Below are positions 17,435 through 24,592 of a stretch of DNA of 64,000 bases, in pieces. Source of the stretch: an uncultured Aquabacterium sp. (GTDB taxonomy: Bacteria; Pseudomonadota; Gammaproteobacteria; Burkholderiales; Burkholderiaceae_C); assembly GCF_913773725.1 (NCBI RefSeq), contig NZ_CAJYGK010000086.1, forward strand, positions 1 to 64,000, written 5' to 3'. The translations under genes were made by a program, and so were the position numbers. The notes under the pieces are model-generated. The model was not told where the DNA came from and ran no database searches. It worked only from the letters and a program-made list of their open reading frames with translations. Each line of letters starts with the position of its first letter. Position 1 is the first letter of the stretch.

Positions 17435-18597
17435 TCGGCGACAAAGGCATCGCGTGCCTGCTTGCCCAGCCAGGGGTGATCGGTGAAGAAGCCGTTCATG
17501 CCCAGACGCAGGAAGGCCTTGACCTGGCCGGCCATGTCGCCCAGGTCAGCCGGGCTGCTGCTGCTGTCGAATTCGTTCGGCAGGAAGGTGTTCTCGGCCC
17601 GGAAGGTCCAACCGTGCACGAGCAGCCCGGCCGCATGGGCGTCCGCCACCAGCGAGGTGGGGGTGCCCAGGGTGCCGTTGCGCAATGGGATCATCAGGTT
17701 GGTGTTGGCCCCGATGCCGCTTGCATAGGCGGCGATCTCCTTGAGCCCGGCGGGCTTTGCCAGGTCGGCATAGCCGCGCGCATCGCCGCTGACGACGAAG
17801 TCATAAGGCTTGCCCGAACCGTTCAGCAACTGGATGAGCGGAAGACGCGTCATGCGGGCCAGGTCCTTGAGGTTGGCCACCTCGAACGACTGGATGAACA
17901 CGGGGGCGTCCTTGCCGCGGTAGCCATTGCGGTGCAGGGTGCGCACCAGCGGCTCTTCCAGCGACAGGCCGATGCTGTCGAAGTAGGTCGGGTGCTTGGT
18001 TTCCGGATAAACCCCGATGGGCTTGACGCGGGCCGCAGCACGGACGCCGCCTTCGGCGAAGGCCTGTTGACGCCGACGCTGGTTGGCCTGCTCTACCAGT
18101 TCGAGGACCTCCTGCAGCGTCGGGATCTCGAACATGTTGTCGAAGCGGGTGTTGGCGGTGCGCAACTGGGGCAGGCGTTCGCGTGCGCGCAGCGTCTTGA
18201 GTTCGGCCAGGGTGAAATCTTCGGTGAACCAGCCGGTGATGGCCGTCCCGTCGATCACCTTCGTCGTCTTGCGCGACAGGAACTCCGGGCGTTCGGCGAC
18301 GTCGGTCGTGGCTTCCCGGATGCTGCCATCCGGGTTGACGATGGCGATCGCGTTCTCATGGCGTGCCACCAGCACGCCGTCCTTGGTGCTGACCAGATCG
18401 GGCTCGACATAGTCTGCGCCCTGCTCGATGGCCAGCCAGTAGGCAGCCAGGGTGTGCTCGGGCACATAGCCGCTGGCGCCACGGTGGGCAATCACCAGGG
18501 GTTGGGCGCCGTGCGCGGCATCCGGGCCGGGGCGATGCGCCGCGGCATGGTGCGCGGCAAGGGCCAGTGCGAGGGCGCTGAGGGTCAGTCGGATCAT
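17428..18597 (-). CDS. glpQ: periplasmic glycerophosphodiester phosphodiesterase
   Basis: This 389-residue secreted enzyme releases glycerol-3-phosphate from glycerophosphodiesters. A signal peptide covers residues 1 to about 20, ending AAHHAAA. The catalytic His-Arg-Gly is in VIAHRGASGYVPEHT, the metal ligands are in ADYVEPDLVSTKDGVLVARHE, and HGWTFRAENTFLP near the C-terminus is typical of GlpQ. It faces away from the type II secretion operon. A Pho-box array stands in the intergenic region 110-138 bases upstream of its ATG, though oriented toward gspG. Phosphate-starvation control would fit its role in scavenging phosphate from phospholipid breakdown. Confidence 0.93.
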   Translation of the reverse strand: MIRLTLSALALALAAHHAAAHRPGPDAAHGAQPLVIAHRGASGYVPEHTLAAYWLAIEQGADYVEPDLVSTKDGVLVARHENAIAIVNPDGSIREATTDVAERPEFLSRKTTKVIDGTAITGWFTEDFTLAELKTLRARERLPQLRTANTRFDNMFEIPTLQEVLELVEQANQRRRQQAFAEGGVRAAARVKPIGVYPETKHPTYFDSIGLSLEEPLVRTLHRNGYRGKDAPVFIQSFEVANLKDLARMTRLPLIQLLNGSGKPYDFVVSGDARGYADLAKPAGLKEIAAYASGIGANTNLMIPLRNGTLGTPTSLVADAHAAGLLVHGWTFRAENTFLPNEFDSSSSPADLGDMAGQVKAFLRLGMNGFFTDHPWLGKQARDAFVADQ

Positions 18598-18706
18598 TGA
18601 GTGGACTCCTGTTTTGAGGCATGAGGACGGGGATGCCGTTCCAGTCTCGCCACACGATGTGTCAGGGCCATGATGGCCGATAAGGGCATCGGACCAAGGG
18701 GGCTGC

Positions 18707-18735
18707 GTGTCACAAACCTGTCAGCGATGGGTCAA
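18707..18735 (+). promoter_or_regulatory. Pho-box array upstream of gspG
   Basis: Three direct repeats sit in exact 11-bp register: GTGTCACAAAC, CTGTCAGCGAT, GGGTCAA. The first two form GTGTCAC-AAAC-CTGTCAG, very close to the PhoB consensus CTGTCAT-AAAT-CTGTCAT (7-4-7). TAGGAT (18736-18741) lies 11 bases beyond that core box and can act as the -10 element, the usual layout of PhoB-activated promoters. The ATG of gspG follows about 50 bases later. PhoB control of the secretion operon, and perhaps of divergent glpQ, is strongly suggested. Confidence 0.75.
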
Positions 18736-18791
18736 TAGGATCACGGCCGCTGCGTCAAATCTGGCGCCAGCCCGAACAAAGGTAGGAGTCC

Positions 18792-19238
18792 ATGAAGCCC
18801 ACTGGTGCACGCCGCAGCGCGGTGCCGTCTGCCCCGTTGTCACGGGGCTTCACGCTGCTGGAGTTGCTGGTGGTGCTGGTCATCATCGGCCTGCTGGCGG
18901 GCTATGTGGGGCCTCGCTTTTTCTCGCAGATCGGCAAGTCGGAAGTGAAGGCCGCCGCGGCGCAGATCGATGCGCTGGGCAAGGCACTCGATCAATATCG
19001 CCTGGATACCGGGCGCTATCCGAGCACCGATCAGGGATTGGGGGCGCTGTGGGTGAAGCCGGCCGATGAAGCCCGTTGGTGGGGACCGTATCTGCGCAAG
19101 GCCCCCCCGCGTGATCCATGGGGTCGGGACTATGTCTACAAGTCACCGGGCGAGCACGGTGACTACGATCTCCTGTCGTACGGCAAGGATGGCCGAGAAG
19201 GTGGTGACGGGGAGGATCAGGACATCACCAACTGGTGA
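18792..19238 (+). CDS. gspG: type II secretion major pseudopilin GspG
   Basis: This 148-residue protein carries a prepilin-type leader cleaved after Gly in SRG-FTLLELLVVLVIIGLLAG, with Glu at position 5 of the mature form. The C-terminal half has the GspG calcium-site and disulfide-free pattern (GRYPSTDQGLGALWVKP, APPRDPWGRDYVYKSPGEHG, YDLLSYGKDGREGG). It forms the pseudopilus in the periplasm. As the first gene behind the Pho boxes it leads an operon of eleven genes. A separate prepilin peptidase is not encoded here and must come from elsewhere. Confidence 0.95.
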   Translation: MKPTGARRSAVPSAPLSRGFTLLELLVVLVIIGLLAGYVGPRFFSQIGKSEVKAAAAQIDALGKALDQYRLDTGRYPSTDQGLGALWVKPADEARWWGPYLRKAPPRDPWGRDYVYKSPGEHGDYDLLSYGKDGREGGDGEDQDITNW

Positions 19239-19254
19239 TGGGCCGGAGTTCACC

Positions 19255-20340
19255 ATGATGTCAGCCAGCCCCACGCCGGGTGGACGCCTTCCGTCTGCTC
19301 GATCGCCGCGCCGCGTCGATTTTCCTCGTCGCCTGTTCTGCCAGGAGTTGGCGGTGCTGCTGGACGCGGGCATCCCGCTGTACGAAGCGCTGCAGACGCT
19401 GTGCGAGAAGGAGGCGAATCTTCAGGTGGCGGACGTGATGCGGGGGCTGACGCTGGCCTTGTCGCAAGGACGGACCCTGGCCCAGGCCATGCGTGCGCAT
19501 CCGCAGGCGTTCAGCCCACTGCTGATCGCCTCGATCGAAGCCAGCCAGCGCACCGGCCAGACGCCTCAGGCCCTGCGCCAGCACGCCGCCTATCTGGCGT
19601 GGCTGACGGGGCTGCGTGACAAGCTCGTCAGTGCAGCCATCTACCCAGCCATTCTGATCGGCGCCAGCGTCCTGGTCATCGCGTTCCTCACAGTCTTCGT
19701 CGTGCCGCGCTTTGCCGAGATCTATGAAGGCATGGGGGGCGATCTGCCCTGGCTGTCGGGCTTGCTGTTGCGCACGGGCCGAGCAGTGGGCGAGCATCCC
19801 TGGCATGCCGTGGCGGCGCTGGTGGCCGTGGCGGCCGGCGTCGTCGCGCTGGCGCGTCACCCGGCGACCCGGGCCGCTCTGAGTGCCCGTCTGTGGCAGG
19901 CGCCGGTCATCGGCGAGCGCCTGAGGCTCATCGAGCTGGCCTCGCTGTATCGCACGCTGGGCCTGTTGCTGCAGGCGGGCGTGGCGGTGGTCCCGGCCAT
20001 GGAAGCGTCTGCCGAGTTGATGGGCGCCTCGCTCAAGGCGGCGCTGGCCGAGGCGACGCGCCGGGTCCGGGAAGGCGCACGGTTGTCGGATGCCCTGCAG
20101 CAGCACGGCCTGATCACGCCGGTGTCGCTGCGCATGGTTCGCGTGGGTGAACAAACCGGGGAACTGGGAAGCATGCTCGAGCGGGCGGCCACCTTCTACG
20201 ACGAAGAACTGGCCCGCTTCACCGAGTGGGTGGGCAAGGTCGTCAGCCCGGTGTTGATGCTGGTGATGGGTACCTTGATCGGCGGCATCGTGGTGCTGAT
20301 GTACCTGCCCATCTTCCAGGTTGCGGAGCAGATTCAGTGA
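19255..20340 (+). CDS. gspF: type II secretion inner-membrane protein GspF
   Basis: This 361-residue platform protein has two T2SF domains, each followed by membrane segments, with three transmembrane helices in total (near 135-160, 180-210 and 335-358). Typical stretches are FCQELAVLLDAGIPLYEAL at the start of domain one and SLYRTLGLLLQAGVAVVPA at the start of domain two. The start at 19255 is chosen because GGAG lies seven bases upstream and because it follows gspG by 16 bases; an adjacent ATG at 19258 is equivalent. Its end overlaps gspE by four bases. Confidence 0.92.
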   Translation: MMSASPTPGGRLPSARSPRRVDFPRRLFCQELAVLLDAGIPLYEALQTLCEKEANLQVADVMRGLTLALSQGRTLAQAMRAHPQAFSPLLIASIEASQRTGQTPQALRQHAAYLAWLTGLRDKLVSAAIYPAILIGASVLVIAFLTVFVVPRFAEIYEGMGGDLPWLSGLLLRTGRAVGEHPWHAVAALVAVAAGVVALARHPATRAALSARLWQAPVIGERLRLIELASLYRTLGLLLQAGVAVVPAMEASAELMGASLKAALAEATRRVREGARLSDALQQHGLITPVSLRMVRVGEQTGELGSMLERAATFYDEELARFTEWVGKVVSPVLMLVMGTLIGGIVVLMYLPIFQVAEQIQ

Positions 20341-21929
20341 ACGCCATGCTGCAGACCGATGAGATGGCGGTTGCCTCGCTGGAGGCCACGGTGGCCGCCG
20401 ATGCAGACTCGCCGCTGAACTGGCGCTTGTGCTGGGAAGGCTGGCCCCTGGCCACGGCCCTGCGGCTCCAGATCGTGCTGGCCGAGGATGCCGCAGGCTC
20501 GGTCTGGGCCCTTGCTGCACAGGCGCCTTCTGCCATGCAGCGCGAGCTGGTCACGCGGGCGCGCGGCCGCCCTGTTCAGTGGCGGGTGCTGGATGACGAC
20601 ACCCTCGGGGTGCTGCTGGCCCGTGGCGAGCAGGCATTCGAGGCGCGTGGTGTGCTGCTGCACGCCGAGACCGAGACGTCTGCCCGTGACGAGGGCGCCT
20701 TGCACGCCCTGTCGGTCGAGGCGATCAGCCGGCAGCCCAGCCCGGTGATCCGCCTGCTCGATGCCACCTTGTTCGATGCACTGAAAGCCCAGGCAAGTGA
20801 TCTTCACCTGGAGTCGACCCCCTCGGGCATGGTGATCCGTCACCGGCTGGACGGTGTGATGGTGCGTGTGGGCGAAGTGCCGTCGCGGGAGGTGGCCGAG
20901 CAGCTGGTGTCCCGGCTCAAGGTGATGGCCGAGCTGGACATCGGCGAGCGACGGCTGCCGCAGGACGGGCGGTTCAAGCTGCGCGTGCTGCAGTCGGCGG
21001 ACGCCGGGGAGCGAGAGGTGGACTTCCGCGTTTCGATCATGCCGAGCAGCTTCGGAGAGGACGCTGTCCTGCGCATCCTGGACCGGACTCGCCTGACCGA
21101 GGAGGCTCAGACCCTGAGCCTGGAAGGTCTGGGCTTCGACCCGCAGGACAGCGCCATCGTCCGTGCACTGGCACGCAAGCCCTACGGCATGCTGCTTGTC
21201 ACTGGCCCGACGGGCAGCGGCAAGACGACGACGCTCTACGCCGTGGTGCAGGAGATCAACGACGGCACGGACAAGATCATCACCATCGAGGACCCGGTGG
21301 AGTACCAGCTGGGTGGCGTGGTGCAGATCCCGGTCAACGAGAAGAAGGGGCTGACCTTCGCTCGTGGCTTGCGCAGCGTGCTGCGGCATGACCCCGACCG
21401 GGTGATGGTGGGCGAGATCCGGGACGCGGAAACGGCGCAGATCGCCTCCCAGGCCGCCTTGACCGGCCACCTGGTGCTGTCGACCATCCACGCCAACAAC
21501 GTGTTCGACGTGGTGGGCCGCTTCATGCACATGGGGGTCGATCTGTACAACATGGTGTCTGCGCTCAATGGGGTGGTGGCGCAGCGACTGATGCGCAAGC
21601 TGTGCCCGCATTGCGCGCAGCCCTGGCAGCCTGATGCGCGGGCGCTGGCGCAGGCCGGCGTCGCTGCGGAGGCGACAGGGCGGTTCATGCGGGCGGTGGG
21701 GTGTACGGCTTGCCGGGGCACAGGCTACCGAGGCCGCAAGGCCATCACCGAGATCCTGCTGATGGACGACACCCTGCGTGATCTGATTGTCTCTCGCGCC
21801 CCGCTGACGCGGATCAAGGGCCACGCCCGGGATCGCGGCACCCGGCTGCTCAGGGAGTCGGGGCTGGCGTGCGTGCTCCGTGGCGAATCGACGCTGGACG
21901 AACTTCAGCGTGTGACGCTGGCGGAATGA
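20337..21929 (+). CDS. gspE: type II secretion ATPase GspE
   Basis: This 530-residue cytoplasmic ATPase powers pseudopilus assembly. It carries the Walker A motif GPTGSGKTTTLYA, the Asp box TIEDPVEYQL, the Walker B region VMVGEIRDAETA, the His box LTGHLVLSTIHANN and a four-cysteine zinc knuckle (CPHC and CTAC, about 35 residues apart). The N-terminal domain is divergent. The GTG start at 20337 overlaps the gspF stop as GTGA; ATG at 20346 is the alternative. Tight coupling to gspF and to the next gene indicates one operon. Confidence 0.93.
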   Translation: MNAMLQTDEMAVASLEATVAADADSPLNWRLCWEGWPLATALRLQIVLAEDAAGSVWALAAQAPSAMQRELVTRARGRPVQWRVLDDDTLGVLLARGEQAFEARGVLLHAETETSARDEGALHALSVEAISRQPSPVIRLLDATLFDALKAQASDLHLESTPSGMVIRHRLDGVMVRVGEVPSREVAEQLVSRLKVMAELDIGERRLPQDGRFKLRVLQSADAGEREVDFRVSIMPSSFGEDAVLRILDRTRLTEEAQTLSLEGLGFDPQDSAIVRALARKPYGMLLVTGPTGSGKTTTLYAVVQEINDGTDKIITIEDPVEYQLGGVVQIPVNEKKGLTFARGLRSVLRHDPDRVMVGEIRDAETAQIASQAALTGHLVLSTIHANNVFDVVGRFMHMGVDLYNMVSALNGVVAQRLMRKLCPHCAQPWQPDARALAQAGVAAEATGRFMRAVGCTACRGTGYRGRKAITEILLMDDTLRDLIVSRAPLTRIKGHARDRGTRLLRESGLACVLRGESTLDELQRVTLAE

Positions 21930-22762
21930 CGATGCACCTCACACCCTCCACCCCGTCGGACAGCGGTGGGTTGCCGCCCGCGCGGGGGCTCTGGCGCGCG
22001 CGCGCCCAGGGGCGCCTGCGTTCGCTATGGCGTCGGGAGCGACTCTGGCTCGCACCGGGGCCGGAAGCCCTTGCCCTGCCGCCGGTGGTCGACACCGTGA
22101 ACGGCCACGCCGTGTTGCTGGGACCGGACCCGACGGCCATGCTGTCGGCCTGGGCAGCGTGGTGCGCGCGCCATCCGGGCGCCTGCTGCGAGATCGCCCT
22201 GTCATCCCATTGGGTCTGGGCCATGACATCGCAAGACCCGGTCGACCTGGCCGAGCAGCGGATCGCGTCTGCCCGTGCGGTCTGGGCTGAAGCTGCCGGC
22301 GTGTCGGCCGACGTGCTGGCCGACCAGATGATCTGGCGTGCCTTGCCGGCTGGCGAACCCCCGCTGGTGTGCGCCCTGCCACGCACGCTGATGGAGCGCC
22401 TGCTGACGGTGGCCACGCCATGGGGCGTGTCGATCGAGCGTCTGACCCCCTGGTGGTTGCCGGCCGCGCAGGGTTGGTGGGCCAAGGCACGAGGTGCAGC
22501 GGATGAGGCCGATGTGCACGTGGTGGCCCGTGAGCCGAGTCTGGGTGTCCACTTCCGGATCGAGCTTTCGTCGTCGGGAGGGAAAGAGCTGGCCGTGTGG
22601 TCCGAATGGCCGCGTGCGGAAGGCGAAATTGGGGACGCTTCCGTGCTGGTCGATGTTATCCGCGACGCAGGGAGCCCCCCAGGGGCATGCCTGGCCCCGC
22701 TGTCCGATCCGTCCTCGCGGACCTTCACGCGCAGGTGGCCCGCGCATGGAAAGGCTGGCTGA
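21926..22762 (+). CDS. PilM/GspL-position protein of the secretion platform
   Basis: This 278-residue cytoplasmic protein has no membrane segment and overlaps gspE by ATGA. I cannot align it to a family by eye, but its place directly before a PilN-like, a PilO-like and a PilP-like gene is that of PilM, or of the cytoplasmic half of GspL. Segments such as VDLAEQRIASARAVWAEAA and TPWGVSIERLTPWWLPA suggest an actin-like fold of the GspL/PilM kind, without clear ATP motifs. It probably docks the GspE ATPase to the inner-membrane proteins that follow. Confidence 0.6.
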   Translation: MTMHLTPSTPSDSGGLPPARGLWRARAQGRLRSLWRRERLWLAPGPEALALPPVVDTVNGHAVLLGPDPTAMLSAWAAWCARHPGACCEIALSSHWVWAMTSQDPVDLAEQRIASARAVWAEAAGVSADVLADQMIWRALPAGEPPLVCALPRTLMERLLTVATPWGVSIERLTPWWLPAAQGWWAKARGAADEADVHVVAREPSLGVHFRIELSSSGGKELAVWSEWPRAEGEIGDASVLVDVIRDAGSPPGACLAPLSDPSSRTFTRRWPAHGKAG

Positions 22763-23382
22763 TGCGGGTTGGACATTGGCTTGCCGCGATGAGCTGGCTG
22801 GATGAGATCGACTTCACTGCGCGGCACCGCCGTGCCTCCGTGTGGGGATGGGCAATGCTGGGCCTATCGCTGCTGATGGTGTTGATGGTCAGCGATGACG
22901 CCGCTCGCATCGAGCAGGTGCGGCGTGATGGCGAGGAGGAGGTAAGGCGGTTGGAGCGTGCCCTGGCACAGGCCTCGGCGGCACCACGTCGCCCCTCCCG
23001 ACCCCTGACGCCGGATCAGCCCCACGCCGCCGGGGTGCCGACCTTGCAGAAGGGGGATTGGCGGCAGGCGGTCGAGATGGCTGAGGCGCTGGCCCATGAC
23101 CCCATCGCCCTGCTCGACCGGGTGGATGAGCGTGCCGGCCGTCTGCATGTGGTGCTGACTGGCTTGCGCTTCACGCTGGCCAGCCGGACAACCGGTGGGG
23201 ACGGCACCGAGGTGGTGTTGCAGGCGGCGGTACCGGACGACCGTACCGCGCTGGCCTGGGTGGACAGCCTGGGGCCGCAAGCCCGGCTGCATCGCCGGCA
23301 GCGCTTGACGGTGCCCGTGAGCGACGGTGTGCGGCAGCACGTGTGGCGGGTGGACGTGACGTGGCCGGAGGCCCAGCGATGA
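22762..23382 (+). CDS. PilN/GspL-like inner-membrane protein
   Basis: This 206-residue protein has a short cytoplasmic N-terminus (WLDEIDFTARHRR, similar to the NLLP...R segment of PilN), one transmembrane helix near residues 25-48, a coiled coil near 50-75 and a C-terminal ferredoxin-like periplasmic domain. The start overlaps the preceding stop by one base. It fits PilN, or the membrane half of GspL, in a split platform. Together with its neighbours it would link the cytoplasmic ATPase complex to the periplasm. Confidence 0.6.
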   Translation: MRVGHWLAAMSWLDEIDFTARHRRASVWGWAMLGLSLLMVLMVSDDAARIEQVRRDGEEEVRRLERALAQASAAPRRPSRPLTPDQPHAAGVPTLQKGDWRQAVEMAEALAHDPIALLDRVDERAGRLHVVLTGLRFTLASRTTGGDGTEVVLQAAVPDDRTALAWVDSLGPQARLHRRQRLTVPVSDGVRQHVWRVDVTWPEAQR

Positions 23383-23969
23383 AGACGGCCCGAGAGGCGC
23401 TGACCTGGCTGGGTTGGCCCGGATGCCTGAGCCTCGTGCTGCTATGCGGGGTGGCGTGGGCAGAATGGTCGCTGTTGCCCGCGTGGCATGCCGATGCCGA
23501 GCAATCGGTCGATCAGGCGGTGATGCTGCGACGCCGCTTGCACCGGATGACAGAGCCGGCGGCACCGACCCTGCCGGTTTCGGGCGCCGCGGTGCTCGCC
23601 GTTCCGTCCGAGCCAGAGGCGGCCTGGGCCTTGCTGTGGCAGGCGCTGCCCACCGAGGACCAGCGCGCCACACTGCAGTCGCAGGTGCTGCAGGCGGCCG
23701 CGCGGCACGGCCTGCAGATCGAGACCGTGCAATACCGTGGCGAGCGCGTGCCCTTGTCGGACACCGGTGGCCGGCTGTGGCGGCAGCGCATGGCCATGCC
23801 GGTGCGAGGACCGTACGCTGCAGTGCGCCGCTGGCTTGCCGACATCCAGAAAATGCCGTCGGCCGCCGTGGATGAACTCGGCCTGGAACGTCAGGATCCC
23901 TCCTCGGACGAAGTGCAGGCCCAGGTGGGCGTGTCGCTGTGGTGGCGGCAGGTGGAGCCCGCACGATGA
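23379..23969 (+). CDS. PilO/GspM-like inner-membrane protein
   Basis: This 196-residue protein has one N-terminal transmembrane helix (residues 10-30), a helical segment and a C-terminal alpha/beta domain. VRGPYAAVRRWLADIQKMPSAAVDELGLER is typical of PilO and GspM ferredoxin-like domains. It overlaps its upstream neighbour by ATGA and its downstream one by four bases. It is expected to form heterodimers with the PilN-like protein. Confidence 0.65.
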   Translation: MKTAREALTWLGWPGCLSLVLLCGVAWAEWSLLPAWHADAEQSVDQAVMLRRRLHRMTEPAAPTLPVSGAAVLAVPSEPEAAWALLWQALPTEDQRATLQSQVLQAAARHGLQIETVQYRGERVPLSDTGGRLWRQRMAMPVRGPYAAVRRWLADIQKMPSAAVDELGLERQDPSSDEVQAQVGVSLWWRQVEPAR

Positions 23970-24592
23970 GGGCCCCGTTGATGTGGGCGCTGGCCGCCGT
24001 GCTGAGCGCCACCCTGTGGTTGGGGCAGCGGGACGACGACGCCGGCGTGGAGCCGGTGCGCCGGACGGATCGTCCTTCTGATCAGCGCCCCGCTCAGGCG
24101 CCCGGGGCACGGTCCGAAGGCCGACCGGCCCATCGGGTGGCGGAGGCCGGCAGTCGGGCGGCAGCACCGCCCACCGAGGCCGCGCACCTGCTAAGCGCGG
24201 TCGCCCGCTGGCAGCAGCGAAGCACGAGCCTGCCCGCCGTAACGCTTGCGGCCGCTTCTGTCTCGGCATGGCGCGGTGTGGCCCCTCCGCCACCGCCGGC
24301 GCCCGTGGCAGAAGCGCCGCCTCCGCCCCAGGCCCCGGCCTTCCCACATCGCTGGCTGGGGCGCTATCAGGACGCCGTGGCAGCGCCGCCGCCCGACATG
24401 GTGACGGCCGCCTTTTCGCAGGGGGCTGTCCGTCCTCGGCAGCGCGCGATCATCGCCGGCCCTGTCTCCACATGGGTGGTGGCCGAAGGCGAACTGATCG
24501 AAGGCCAGTGGCGGGTGGACCGCATCGAAGACCGATCCCTGCGTCTGACCTACCTGCCCCTGATGCAGCAGCAGACGCTCACGATGAGATGA
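23966..24592 (+). CDS. PilP/GspC-like periplasmic linker
   Basis: This 208-residue protein has an N-terminal hydrophobic anchor (LMWALAAVLSATLWLG), a Pro/Ala-rich stretch and a small C-terminal beta domain (TWVVAEGELIEGQWRVDRI). That domain looks like the homology region of GspC and PilP, which contacts the N-domains of the secretin. It overlaps the secretin gene by ATGA. A role linking the platform to the outer-membrane secretin is inferred from position and fold pattern. Confidence 0.62.
   Translation: MRAPLMWALAAVLSATLWLGQRDDDAGVEPVRRTDRPSDQRPAQAPGARSEGRPAHRVAEAGSRAAAPPTEAAHLLSAVARWQQRSTSLPAVTLAAASVSAWRGVAPPPPPAPVAEAPPPPQAPAFPHRWLGRYQDAVAAPPPDMVTAAFSQGAVRPRQRAIIAGPVSTWVVAEGELIEGQWRVDRIEDRSLRLTYLPLMQQQTLTMR

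Noticed and set aside
18641-18675. Separate Pho box reading toward glpQ
   Set aside because: GTGTCAG at 18656-18662 has no second GTCA at 11 bp, and no reverse-oriented pair was found.
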